A stretch of DNA of 64,000 nucleotides from Paenilisteria portnoyi. Its GTDB lineage: Bacteria; Bacillota; Bacilli; Lactobacillales; Listeriaceae. This document shows positions 44,613-52,886 of this stretch, in pieces. The translations under genes and the position numbers were made by a program. Where the stretch lies: contig NZ_JAASTT010000005.1 in assembly GCF_014322795.1 (NCBI RefSeq), forward strand, positions 1 to 64,000, in the 5' to 3' direction. The notes under the pieces were generated by a model. That model was not told the origin of the DNA and ran no database searches. It saw only the letters and a list, made by a program, of their open reading frames with translations. The first letter of the stretch is position 1, and each line of letters starts with the position of its first letter.

Positions 44613-45827
44613 TTAAAAGTAATCTGAAAAATACGGCGTCTCATTAGGAATCATTTTCTCCAACTGTTTCACAACCGCATCGCTCGCCATTAACCGTCCA
44701 ATTTTACGCAAATATTTCGGGCGTTTATAGCCAAAAAACATGGTCGTCAGCGTCTGAATATCAATCTCAACCGCTTCCCCATTCGCCTCTTTGACCATTT
44801 CAAAATCACCATTTTCATTCCAAGTAAAAGCGAAAGTTCCCTGATTCCAATCCAGCAAATCATCCGTCACTCTGAAATGAAAATCCGCCTGCTTCTCCGC
44901 AAAAGGATACTTCTTGAAAAAGCCTTCCACATCAACAATCCGCGCCATATAATAAGGATGAATCGTCTCCGTAATATCACTATCCTCCATCAAAAAAGCA
45001 ATCGGGGCATTCGTATACATTTTCCCTTTCACATGCGTCACCATCGAAAAATGCGCACTAATAAAGTTCCACAAGCCATGCCGCGCCTCTTGCGTTAAAT
45101 ACACCATTTCCTTCATATGAAAAATATCATCAGCAATCCAATAATACATAAATCCTTGGGGTTCGTTCGCCTCGTCATAATACACAGCCGCAATCATCTC
45201 TTCGCGTTCCCAGCGCCAGTATTCTTCCCAGGCCAGCGAATCACGAATCATCGCAACGTGCTGATTCCGAGCAAAACGGTCATACGTTTTCAATACATCT
45301 TCATGCTCAATATCGAGGCGCTCCACCATCCCCTTCACAGGAACATTCTCCGGAAGCTGCGTATCCTTAATCGAAAACGTCATCACGTCCGAAATAATCT
45401 CCCAACCTTTACGGCGATAATACGGAATAGAATACGGATACAAATAAGAAATCGTCTGCTCCCGGTCGCGCATCTCCTTCAAACTTTGTCGCATCAGACG
45501 GTGCATCAGGCCAAAGTTCGCATACTCAGGATATGTCCCGACACCTGTCACACCGCCCATTTTATATATCTCGCCGAAAATATTCACATTCATCGGGTAC
45601 ACGGCCATTTGCGAAATCAGTTTATCTCCATCAAACCAACCGATAACGTCGGCTTTCCGTAACACTGGGCGTTTTGCTTGCTCAATTTCATCTTCCGCCC
45701 AGCCAACTTCATGAAGCTCCTGATTCGTCACCTGGAACACATACCGCAACAAATCATTGAATTGCGATAAATGCTCCATCTCCAATGTTTTCATTTTCAA
45801 CCTATCTTGGACATTCTGCTGCCCCAT
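44613..45827 (-). CDS. Eis-type GNAT acetyltransferase
   Basis: The 404-residue protein has the three-part Eis layout: an N-terminal GNAT (GVTGVGTYPEYANFGLMHRL is the acetyl-CoA motif near 95), a second GNAT-like domain, and a C-terminal SCP2-like domain (DLLDWNQGTFAFTWNENGDF). Eis enzymes acetylate amines on aminoglycosides, peptides or proteins; the substrate here is unknown. The start at 45827 has AGAGAGG upstream; MKTLEMEHL at 45794 is an alternative start. Confidence 0.85.
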   Translation of the reverse strand: MGQQNVQDRLKMKTLEMEHLSQFNDLLRYVFQVTNQELHEVGWAEDEIEQAKRPVLRKADVIGWFDGDKLISQMAVYPMNVNIFGEIYKMGGVTGVGTYPEYANFGLMHRLMRQSLKEMRDREQTISYLYPYSIPYYRRKGWEIISDVMTFSIKDTQLPENVPVKGMVERLDIEHEDVLKTYDRFARNQHVAMIRDSLAWEEYWRWEREEMIAAVYYDEANEPQGFMYYWIADDIFHMKEMVYLTQEARHGLWNFISAHFSMVTHVKGKMYTNAPIAFLMEDSDITETIHPYYMARIVDVEGFFKKYPFAEKQADFHFRVTDDLLDWNQGTFAFTWNENGDFEMVKEANGEAVEIDIQTLTTMFFGYKRPKYLRKIGRLMASDAVVKQLEKMIPNETPYFSDYF

Positions 45828-45902
45828 ATTTTCTACCTCTCTCCTAAAAGCTTGCCAATCTATCTCTATTGTACATTGAAATCGTCCCCATTCGCAATTC
45901 CT

Positions 45903-47468
45903 TTACTTCCGTTTCGCGACAACTTCTTGGTAGCGTTTCTCCAGCTCAGCTTTTTCGGTAGCGGTTAATCTCGGTTCCATTAATTTGGCTGCGATGGCTG
46001 ACATCTCCATTTCTAGCAATAATTTGTCCTCCTCAACCCGCGTTTCCACCGTCTTTTTTGCATGCTCCCAGTTCGTATAAGACCCGTCAAATAACGTCAA
46101 TTTCGCCTCTTCTAAAACTAAAAGGGACGTCGCAACCTTCCTAACAAAAGTCCGATCATGTGACACGAACAGCACCGTTCCAGAATAGCCACCAATCAAG
46201 CTTTCCAATGCCTTCATTGCATTAATATCCAAATAATTCGTCGGCTCATCCAAAATAAGCACATTCGCATCACTCAGCAGAATCATCGCGAGCGCCAACT
46301 TCACCCGTTCCCCACCAGATAAAACTGTCGTATCTTTCGCCAAATCAGCCGCGGTAAACTGCAAACTCCCAAGACAATCTCGGTTCATTTGATCATCATG
46401 AATACTCACTTCTTTGATATTCTCCCACAACGTCTTCGTCAAATCCACTTGCTTTAACTGCTGATCAAAATAGGCAATCTTCACTTTATCGCCACGCTTA
46501 ATCGCATCATTTGATTGCATAATTTGTCGTAAAAAAGTCGTTTTTCCACTCGCATTTTTTCCAATAAGCGCTACTTTTTCACCGCTCTTCAAGCTAAATG
46601 TTGCATCTGAAAACAACACACGTTTGCCGACCTTAGCCTGCAATTGATTCACACGGATGACCGTATTCCCTTGCTTGATTTGATTCTGTTCAGGAAGCGT
46701 AATCTTAATCGCTTTTTGCTGAAACGGCTTGTCGACTTTCTCCAACCGATCAATTCGTTGCTCCAGCGCCTTGATTGTTTTATGTTGCTTCTTCTCTTGC
46801 ACACCTTTTCCCGGTTTTGCGCTCCGAATCTGCCTTGACGAAAATCGCTTGTTTGGCTTCCGAAGACCTTGCGCAGTTTTTTCATGATGTTGTTGCGACT
46901 CTTCCAATTGCCGCTTTTTCGCCTGATACTGCTCATACCCCGCCTCGGCCCGATCATGTTCCGCTTGTTTCGCCATTTCATAAGCACTATAATTCCCTGG
47001 ATAAACCGTGATTCGCGCCTGATCCAGCTCCCAGATTGTTGTACAAATCGCATCCAAAAACATCCGATCATGTGAGATAACAAACAACGTCCCAGCGTAC
47101 CTCTTCCACTGACGCTCCAAATGTTTCACGCTATCCACATCCAAATTAGACGTGGGCTCATCTGCAAAAAGCAAGTTTGGCTGCTCCGCTAAAATCCGTT
47201 GCACAGCCTTCCGCGTTTTTTCACCACCAGAAAGTTTCGCATCCTCTGGCAAAATTTGCGGCAAGTAACCCGTCGTGCCGTTGCGCGTCACAACCCCACG
47301 ATCCGGCGTCGTCACCCCAGCCATTATCTCAAGTAACGTTGTCTTGCCAAGCCCATTCCGCCCAACAATCCCAATCCGCTCCCCGCGATTCGCCATCACG
47401 TGTGGAATTTCAAACAACACCCGACCCGCTATCTCTTTTTTCACATCATTAATCTCTAAAATTAACAT
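45903..47468 (-). CDS. ABC-F ribosomal protection ATPase (VmlR/Lmo0919-like)
   Basis: The 521-residue protein has two ABC domains without membrane helices: Walker A GRNGLGKTTLL and GKNASGKTTFL, signatures KLSGGEKTR and VLSGGERVK, and Walker B LLFADEPTSNLD and LILDEPTNYLD. The linker of about 80 residues between them (antibiotic-resistance domain) and a basic C-terminal extension fit the ARE class that dislodges lincosamides, streptogramins A or pleuromutilins from ribosomes. The upstream leader (47469-47707) has a leader peptide and a terminator/antiterminator pair, so expression is probably induced by ribosome-targeting antibiotics. A housekeeping ABC-F role is less likely. Confidence 0.88.
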   Translation of the reverse strand: MLILEINDVKKEIAGRVLFEIPHVMANRGERIGIVGRNGLGKTTLLEIMAGVTTPDRGVVTRNGTTGYLPQILPEDAKLSGGEKTRKAVQRILAEQPNLLFADEPTSNLDVDSVKHLERQWKRYAGTLFVISHDRMFLDAICTTIWELDQARITVYPGNYSAYEMAKQAEHDRAEAGYEQYQAKKRQLEESQQHHEKTAQGLRKPNKRFSSRQIRSAKPGKGVQEKKQHKTIKALEQRIDRLEKVDKPFQQKAIKITLPEQNQIKQGNTVIRVNQLQAKVGKRVLFSDATFSLKSGEKVALIGKNASGKTTFLRQIMQSNDAIKRGDKVKIAYFDQQLKQVDLTKTLWENIKEVSIHDDQMNRDCLGSLQFTAADLAKDTTVLSGGERVKLALAMILLSDANVLILDEPTNYLDINAMKALESLIGGYSGTVLFVSHDRTFVRKVATSLLVLEEAKLTLFDGSYTNWEHAKKTVETRVEEDKLLLEMEMSAIAAKLMEPRLTATEKAELEKRYQEVVAKRK

Positions 47469-47516
47469 AAAAAAACCTCCTATTTCTCTAGAATAGGAAG
47501 TCAGAAAACAAGCCTG

Positions 47517-47630
47517 TTAGCCATTTTGCCAACACAAACCTGTCTTTATTCGCTCTGCGTCATTTTGAGCACAGCAATCCCATTCTAGAAAATTTCGTTC
47601 GCTAACAAAACAGACCCAGATCCGTTCCAT
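47517..47630 (-). CDS. Leader peptide ORF of the ABC-F attenuator (37 aa)
   Basis: An ATG-to-TAA frame encodes 37 residues starting MERIWVCFVS, rich in Cys and Trp, and ending GLCWQNG. It spans the antiterminator strand, so ribosome position within it would choose between terminator and antiterminator. A good ribosome site is not obvious (AAGAGA about 15 nt upstream). A shorter frame, ATG-AAA-ATG-TAA at 47666-47677, lies further upstream and may be an alternative or additional sensor. Confidence 0.5.
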   Translation of the reverse strand: MERIWVCFVSERNFLEWDCCAQNDAERIKTGLCWQNG

Positions 47631-47665
47631 TCAACGCTTATTCGAATTCTCTTAAAAAAATAGGA

Positions 47666-47677
47666 TTACATTTTCAT
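47666..47677 (-). CDS. Three-codon uORF (MKM) in the ABC-F leader
   Basis: ATG AAA ATG TAA lies about 30 nt after the predicted transcription start. GGGG lies 14 nt upstream, rather far for a ribosome site. Three-residue uORFs are known in antibiotic-sensing leaders of ABC-F genes, which is the reason for listing it. Confidence 0.35.
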   Translation of the reverse strand: MKM

Positions 47678-47823
47678 CGGCTCAAAAGACACCCCTTTGC
47701 ATTTGTTGACTTTATATTAACGCATTTCTTGAAAAAAATCAACCCCATCGCACAGACATAACGACGAATATCTATGTTTTTCGGCTCGCTGGGTTTAGTG
47801 GTACATTCATGAACCTACAAGCT

Positions 47824-48636
47824 TCATTCTTCTACCGGAATCTTTGCTTCGAATTCTTTTTCTTTCGGTGAGGCTTTTTTATAGGCTAAGTAGTAAAATA
47901 GGGAAACAAATACGGCGCCTCCGACTACGTTTCCTAAATAAACAGGAATTACATTACTGAAAAATTGGCTCCACGAGTAGCTTCCTGCAAAAATTGCTGC
48001 TGGAATGATGAACATGTTTGCAACAACGTGCTGAAAACCAATTGCAACGAACGCCATAACGGGAAACCAAATTCCTAAAATTTTGCCAGTGAAGTCTTTC
48101 GCTGCGTAGCAAAGCCAAACGGCAATACTCACGAACCAGTTACAGCCAATTCCTGACACAAAGGCGACCCAGAATGGATCCTTAATCTTCGCACCAGCCG
48201 TGGCAATCGTTTTTGCTAGAAAATCGCCTTCTGTGAGTCCAACAAAATGCCCGAAGAAGAAGGCAATCGCGAGTGCTCCGACGAAATTCATAATCGTCAC
48301 AATCGCCCAATTGCGTAATAACTGGCCAACCGAAATTTTGCGATCAAACCAAGCGAGCGCAACGACCATCATGTTTCCTGTGATCAATTCGCCGCCTCCT
48401 AGTAAAATACAAACAAGACCAACTGGGAACAGACTCGCCCCGATAAATGTAGCAAAGCTTCCCCACTCATGCGGCATTGTCCCAACCGCGCGAATATAAA
48501 GCAAATACCCTAGTGAAATAAAGGCACCTCCAAGAAATCCCAAAATAATGAGTGTCAGCGTGGAAGAACCAGCCTTTGCTACCCCTTTTTTTATTGTTTC
48601 CTCTACTGTCTCTTGTGGTGTGAAATATGCAGCCAC
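47824..48636 (-). CDS. Formate/nitrite transporter family channel (FocA-like)
   Basis: This 270-residue membrane protein has six helices of the FNT pentameric channel fold, including the conserved ELITGNMMVVALAW segment near residue 105 and GIGCNWFVSIAVWLCYAAKD near 160. It moves formate, nitrite or a related small anion. A Crp/Fnr-like box upstream (48705-48720) suggests control by oxygen or redox through a Crp/Fnr protein. It is monocistronic. Confidence 0.92.
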   Translation of the reverse strand: MAAYFTPQETVEETIKKGVAKAGSSTLTLIILGFLGGAFISLGYLLYIRAVGTMPHEWGSFATFIGASLFPVGLVCILLGGGELITGNMMVVALAWFDRKISVGQLLRNWAIVTIMNFVGALAIAFFFGHFVGLTEGDFLAKTIATAGAKIKDPFWVAFVSGIGCNWFVSIAVWLCYAAKDFTGKILGIWFPVMAFVAIGFQHVVANMFIIPAAIFAGSYSWSQFFSNVIPVYLGNVVGGAVFVSLFYYLAYKKASPKEKEFEAKIPVEE

Positions 48637-48704
48637 AAAAATCCCCTCTTTCTGCTCATGTATGTTTTATCTATATTTGATCCTAATTTACCGTCGCGAA
48701 AATA

Positions 48705-48720
48705 TGTTAACAATTTCACA
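48705..48720 (-). promoter_or_regulatory. Candidate Crp/Fnr box upstream of the FocA-like gene
   Basis: The minus strand reads TGTGAAATTGTTAACA, matching the TGTGA-N6-TCACA pattern at 9 of 10 defined positions. It lies about 70-85 bp before the start codon. Confidence 0.55.
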
Positions 48721-48802
48721 ATATAGTGCCTGACATTTCCTTTTTTTCAACATTTCGCGGTAAATCAAGTAATTGCGATCGCTTACTTTTATTATATGCA
48801 AA

Positions 48803-48840
48803 ACCAAATAAACAACTTCACAAAAAGCTGTTTATTTGGT
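48803..48840 (-). terminator. Hairpin terminator after GyrI-like gene
   Basis: The perfect 12-bp arms ACCAAATAAACA/TGTTTATTTGGT are followed on the minus strand by TTTTGCATA, a modest U-run. Confidence 0.65.
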
Positions 48841-48848
48841 CCATGTAC

Positions 48849-49358
48849 CTAACCTAAATGCTTCACGATTGGAATCATAATGTGAAATCCCTGTTCGTTC
48901 CGCGGTACATCAATAGCGCTACTATACACCTCAATTTTGAATGGTAGTTCGTCAAAAACGGGATATTCCACCGTAATATATGGTCGATAATCGCGCGCTG
49001 CAATGCGTTCTGCGACTTCTTTGTAAGTTTCATTTATATCCGTACCCGCAACATGATCGCACACAAAATACGTATGTGCTGGAATTTCAATCCATTCCAT
49101 GTCATCCGGGATATGTTTAGGTTTCCAGTTGGCCTTCACAGCTGAATAATACGTGAAACCATCTTCTAAATTATGCACAGACATCCCGAGTAACGTCTTA
49201 TCGTGTTTCAGACTTTCTTGAGACTCCGCCCAGCCCTCTATTCTCTTGATTGTTTTGTGCACCTCACCGTGAAACGCTTCTTCAAAAGTGCCCTTCCAAA
49301 CAAAAGCAAGCGCAGTAAATCCTTCATGTTCTTCAAAACGTGCAGCTGATAAAGCCAT
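48849..49358 (-). CDS. GyrI-like/AraC effector-binding domain protein
   Basis: The 169-residue stand-alone protein has the two-fold repeated SHS2 fold of the GyrI/effector-binding family, with the typical C-terminal segment FKIEVYSSAIDVPRNEQGFHIMIPI. Stand-alone members bind or hydrolyse small hydrophobic compounds. The ATG at 49356-49358 follows AAGGAG by 9 nt. The precise role is unknown. Confidence 0.8.
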   Translation of the reverse strand: MALSAARFEEHEGFTALAFVWKGTFEEAFHGEVHKTIKRIEGWAESQESLKHDKTLLGMSVHNLEDGFTYYSAVKANWKPKHIPDDMEWIEIPAHTYFVCDHVAGTDINETYKEVAERIAARDYRPYITVEYPVFDELPFKIEVYSSAIDVPRNEQGFHIMIPIVKHLG

Positions 49359-49468
49359 TTTAATCAACTCCTTCATGGGATTTCATTGCTTCTTCTAATC
49401 ACGTAAATCATACCACAAATCGTAAAAATAATCTCATAATACGTATGAAGAAAATGACAATCCCACGA

Positions 49469-50119
49469 TTACCAAGAAATTGGCGCTTTCCCAGCAGCTT
49501 TCAAATAAGCATTGATTTGGCTATACGGCTTGCTCCCGAAAAAACCATTGTAAGCGGATAAAGGGCTCGGATGGACCGCTGTAATCACTTTATGTTGCGG
49601 ATTCGTAATCAAAACCTGCTTTTTCTTAGCGTCTGCCCCCCAAAGCACAAAAATAACCTGCTCTTCTTTTTCATTCAGCAATTGGATAATCGCGTCCGTG
49701 AATGACTCCCATCCTTTTTTGCGATGAGATGCTGCTTTGCCAGCTTGTACCGTGAGCACCGTGTTAAGAAGCAATACGCCTTGCTCTGCCCAATCCGTCA
49801 AGTTAATATCCGTCCGTGACACACCCAAATCCGCCTCGAGCTCCTTAAACATATTGCGTACAGACGGTGGAAATTTCGCCTCACTAGACGCCACAGAAAA
49901 ACTCAACCCGTGCGCCTGATTCGGACCGTGATAAGGATCTTGCCCAAAAATAACTACTTTTGTATCCGCATAACTCGTCAAATCCAGCGCATGATAAATC
50001 GCCTCGCGTGGTGGATAAATCGTCGTTGTTGCGTATTCCTCCTCCACAAAATGCATTAAATCCTTGAAATACGCCTTTTCCTGCTCTTCTTTTAAAAGTA
50101 CTTGCCAATCATTTTGCAT
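49469..50119 (-). CDS. ung: Uracil-DNA glycosylase
   Basis: The 216-residue family 1 UDG removes uracil from DNA. The catalytic water-activating Asp is in GQDPYHGPNQAHGLSFSV and the DNA-intercalating loop is HPSPLSAYNGF. It lies 32 bp after a small membrane-protein gene on the same strand. Confidence 0.97.
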   Translation of the reverse strand: MQNDWQVLLKEEQEKAYFKDLMHFVEEEYATTTIYPPREAIYHALDLTSYADTKVVIFGQDPYHGPNQAHGLSFSVASSEAKFPPSVRNMFKELEADLGVSRTDINLTDWAEQGVLLLNTVLTVQAGKAASHRKKGWESFTDAIIQLLNEKEEQVIFVLWGADAKKKQVLITNPQHKVITAVHPSPLSAYNGFFGSKPYSQINAYLKAAGKAPISW

Positions 50120-50151
50120 AAAAATGCCTCATTTCTGTATGTATACCCACA

Positions 50152-50310
50152 TCACATATGCGGACCTTGACTATTTCGATGAATCCAATCTTTAATCTCA
50201 GCATCCATCTGCTCCTGATTATCTGATTTTTTCCGTTTTCGATCCGTTAAATTAGGCAGGAAAAACAAAAGCGCGCATACGACCACAATAAGTAAAATGA
50301 TAAACCACAT
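50152..50310 (-). CDS. Small single-pass membrane protein (52 aa)
   Basis: ATG at 50308-50310, stop at 50152-50154. The product starts MWFIILLIVVVCALLFFLPN (one membrane helix) and has a charged cytosolic tail with RKRKK. GAGGGG and GAGG precede the start. It lies 32 bp upstream of ung and is probably co-transcribed with it. No family recognised. Confidence 0.65.
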   Translation of the reverse strand: MWFIILLIVVVCALLFFLPNLTDRKRKKSDNQEQMDAEIKDWIHRNSQGPHM

Positions 50311-50383
50311 ATTCCTCAGCCCCTCTCCTCAGAAGTTCTACAATTTCATTTATGCATAGTTTACCAAATACCCAAATAAATAG

Positions 50384-51103
50384 TTAAAACAAACCTTGAT
50401 TGTAATCAGCCACTTTACCATTGAAATTAATGATTTCGCTGTTGTGATTTTTTCCATCAAAAATAATGTCAGCAATCAACTTCCCAGCCTCAGGAGCCGT
50501 TTTCATGAAATCACCTGTCATGTTGCCGTTCAAATCCGTCGTTGTTCCACCCGGCATAATCGCGAAAATCTCCAGCGGTTTTTCTGCCTGCGAAAAATTC
50601 TGTGCCAAGCTTTGTGTTATTGCATTCAGCGACGCCTTGCTCATTTTATAGGCAAATGGGTTGAAGAAGTCTGACATGCCAATCGGTATCGAGATATTTA
50701 GGATGCGCCCGCTATTCGCTTCAAGGGTAGGCAACAATTGCTGCGTAAGATCGAATGTACCGAAAACATTGGTTTCCATGACTTCTCTTAGCTCGTCTAA
50801 AGTGAACTCGTAACCAGGTTTTCTCATATCACCCGGAATCGCCGCGTTATTAATCAGCATTGTAAGGTCTGAATGCTGTGATTTAATGGTGTTGACTGCG
50901 CTTGAAATTGTTTCTGCATTTTGCAAATCGATGTTTACATAAATCGCGTTGATGCTATCCGATTTAAGCTCGTCAACAGCTGCAAGTCCACGGCTTTCAT
51001 CGCGCGCACCTAACAAAACGGTCCACCCTTGTTTGCCCATTTGATAGGCGATTTCTTTGCCAATTCCTTTGTTTGCCCCGGTGATAAAAACTTTCTTTGT
51101 CAT
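50384..51103 (-). CDS. Short-chain dehydrogenase/reductase
   Basis: The 239-residue SDR has the nucleotide-binding FITGANKGIGKEIA motif at the N-terminus, NNAAIPGD near 85, and the active-site tyrosine in NPFAYKMSKASLN with Ser upstream. It oxidises or reduces a carbonyl/alcohol with NAD(P). The ATG at 51101-51103 has AGGAGG upstream; a longer start at 51166 is unlikely. Substrate unknown. Confidence 0.9.
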   Translation of the reverse strand: MTKKVFITGANKGIGKEIAYQMGKQGWTVLLGARDESRGLAAVDELKSDSINAIYVNIDLQNAETISSAVNTIKSQHSDLTMLINNAAIPGDMRKPGYEFTLDELREVMETNVFGTFDLTQQLLPTLEANSGRILNISIPIGMSDFFNPFAYKMSKASLNAITQSLAQNFSQAEKPLEIFAIMPGGTTTDLNGNMTGDFMKTAPEAGKLIADIIFDGKNHNSEIINFNGKVADYNQGLF

Positions 51104-51405
51104 CTTCCCATCTCCTCCTAGTCTATCTGTCGCTTTTACTATAAACCTGAATGTAACTATCGGCAAGTTTTAACAAAATTAAAAATCCCGAACTAGCGCA
51201 TTGATTCGGATTTCCTTTATAGATGATGAGCTTTGTATCCTGCCGCCATTTAACTGCCTTTTACACCGCTATATATAAGGATATTTTTCACAGGAGAGTA
51301 GATTGAACTGCACATAATTGGTGCTTTCTTGTCTCATTATGGGATTAGCGCTAAAAGTAGTATATGAAAAAAGCCCTCGAGGTTAGGTCGGGGCTTGAGA
51401 CCAAT
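51104..51405. other. Gap between SDR and abi genes
   Basis: This holds the abi terminator at 51366-51397. The remainder is AT-rich with no gene or clear promoter beyond short AT motifs. Confidence 0.4.
51366..51397 (-). terminator. Terminator after the Abi_2 gene
   Basis: On the minus strand AAGCCCCGA/TCGAGGGCTT is followed by TTTTTTC. Confidence 0.88.
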
Positions 51406-52527
51406 TTAAATTTTTATATTCAATGCATCAATCCACTGGTCATTAAAACCTAAATCTGATTTTGATAGATTTTTATCTTTCAAAATTTTAGAATCTATTT
51501 CTAAAATAAAACGATTCCATTTTAATTTATCATCTTCCCTTAATTGTTCGTATAACGCTCGCAATGTAATTAGCCCTGCGAAAAGAGTGTTTTTAAAAGT
51601 CACCTTGTAGGCATCATCTTCATCTTCAAAACATATCAATTTTAAATCTTCCTTATTCAATGTTGGGTTGTATGTAAAGTTCCTTCCATAAAACCTAGAG
51701 CAGTGCGCGGAAGTATTTCTTAATAACCGAATCGTGTTTATCCATTCAACAAGTTCTTTAACTCTATTTCCAGGGAATGTATATTCCGCCCATCTTTTTC
51801 TTACTTTTCTTTCTAAAAAGCCGATTATCATACCCAATTGTCCAAAAGTCGTGTGTTCGACAAGCACCCAAAAAGGTATCCACCCTCCATAATGGCTGAT
51901 ATGATGCGCTAGACTTAATTCACTTTTCTGCCTGTCATACAAATCTCTAGCTATATAAGAAAATGTTTCTTGCATAGATTTATCTTTAATTACCTTATCC
52001 TTGTAAATTCGTTTATCTAAATAAACTAAAGCAGGGGAAAAATCATCTCCTTGCTTTCCTAAATCTCTTATTATCATTTTGTACTCTGTCGTTAGCACAT
52101 ATGCTAACGACGTTCTGATATACACTTCTAAAGGAGTTATCAATTTTCCTATATTTTCACTAAGAAAGGAATCAAACTCATAAATTTTTTTCAGTGCAGT
52201 AAAAGATTTGTCGTCTTTGAGGTACTTGATAAATATTGACAATCTATAATAATTAATATATTTCAAAAAATCTGCTGCATCTATTTTCTCTCTATCCGAA
52301 AACGTAATTTCATGTTCTGATTCTAATCTAAAAATCATATCGCTGATACTGATAGGTTTTTTTAAATTTCTATTATCTCTTATTTCAATTTTACCGTTAA
52401 CAAATGGCAATAAAGGAAAATCAAACCCCTGTATCTCTAATACATCGTAATCACTGACAACAATTTCTCTATAAGGTTTTTTCAATTTAAAAAATGGTAA
52501 CTGTAGTTTTTTAACCGTCTTATCCAT
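51406..52527 (-). CDS. Abi_2 (AbiD/AbiF) family abortive-infection protein with HEPN motif
   Basis: The 373-residue protein matches the Abi_2 family of phage-defence genes. The DFLKYINYYRLSIFIKYL segment (about 90-105) is the typical N-terminal block, and IRLLRNTSAHCSRFY (about 265) carries an R-x4-H HEPN ribonuclease signature. Related proteins restrict phage by RNA cleavage and dormancy. The gene is AT-rich compared with its neighbours and sits alone between an SDR gene and the groEL region, which suggests acquisition. A small structured RNA with its own promoter and terminator lies 20 nt upstream (52547-52605). AAGGAG precedes the ATG. Confidence 0.88.
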   Translation of the reverse strand: MDKTVKKLQLPFFKLKKPYREIVVSDYDVLEIQGFDFPLLPFVNGKIEIRDNRNLKKPISISDMIFRLESEHEITFSDREKIDAADFLKYINYYRLSIFIKYLKDDKSFTALKKIYEFDSFLSENIGKLITPLEVYIRTSLAYVLTTEYKMIIRDLGKQGDDFSPALVYLDKRIYKDKVIKDKSMQETFSYIARDLYDRQKSELSLAHHISHYGGWIPFWVLVEHTTFGQLGMIIGFLERKVRKRWAEYTFPGNRVKELVEWINTIRLLRNTSAHCSRFYGRNFTYNPTLNKEDLKLICFEDEDDAYKVTFKNTLFAGLITLRALYEQLREDDKLKWNRFILEIDSKILKDKNLSKSDLGFNDQWIDALNIKI

Positions 52528-52546
52528 CTATTAAGGCTCCTTATAT

Positions 52547-52605
52547 AAAAAAATGGCTATCCCCTGGTCCGCTAAGAAATTTCTTAAGCGTGGGACAGCT
52601 CTATT
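52547..52605 (-). ncRNA. Small structured RNA upstream of abi (abiF-RNA-like)
   Basis: On the minus strand an outer stem pairs GCTGTCCC (52592-52599) with GGGGATAGC (52556-52564), including a G-U pair. Inside is a hairpin CGCTTAAGAAATTTCTTAGCG and an unpaired GACCA. A run of seven U at 52547-52553 follows, so the RNA ends as an intrinsic terminator 20 nt before the abi start codon. Upstream, TTGACT (52634-52639) and TACTAT/TATAAT (52607-52617) form a promoter. This layout matches the abiF RNA motif known upstream of AbiF genes. Confidence 0.72.
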
Positions 52606-52606
52606 A

Positions 52607-52639
52607 ATTATATAGTAACATATTTTCTAAAAAAGTCAA
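52607..52639 (-). promoter_or_regulatory. Promoter of the abi-associated RNA
   Basis: TTGACT at 52634-52639 with TACTAT at 52612-52617 (16-nt spacer), or TATAAT at 52607-52612 (21-nt spacer). Confidence 0.6.
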
Positions 52640-52886
52640 ACCTTTTTATATTACCACAAAATGTAGTATATAGCAATACATCCCTCATCAACATATAGTG
52701 TATTTATTACAAAGTGTAACATATAAATATCTCAAAAAGCAACATTTTTTTCTGAAAAAGAAACTTAGTGTTGCTTTTCTTTGATAGCAGACGTAATTAT
52801 TATAATTACATTACAAATAGAATGTGCGTTCTTATATACGAAAAGTTCCAAAACCAAGGGCTTTTTTTAAATTATAAAGTTGTAAA
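52640..52886. other. AT-rich segment upstream of the abi RNA
   Basis: A strong hairpin with AAAAGCAACA/TGTTGCTTTT arms (about 52734-52779) is visible and could terminate transcripts from either side. No gene seen. Confidence 0.4.

Larger units (their letters stand above)
47469..47742 (-). promoter_or_regulatory. Promoter and ribosome-mediated attenuator leader of the ABC-F gene
   Basis: On the minus strand TTGATT (47737-47742), a 17-nt spacer and TAATAT (47714-47719) drive a leader of about 240 nt. Its end forms a 10-bp stem ACTTCCTATT/AATAGGAGGT followed by TTTTTT directly before the ATG, an intrinsic terminator that also hides the ribosome site. An upstream stretch ATTTTCTAGAATGGGA can pair with the terminator's 5' arm and loop (TCCTATTCTAGAGAAAT), giving an antiterminator. 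That stretch lies inside the leader ORF at 47517-47630. Confidence 0.82.
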
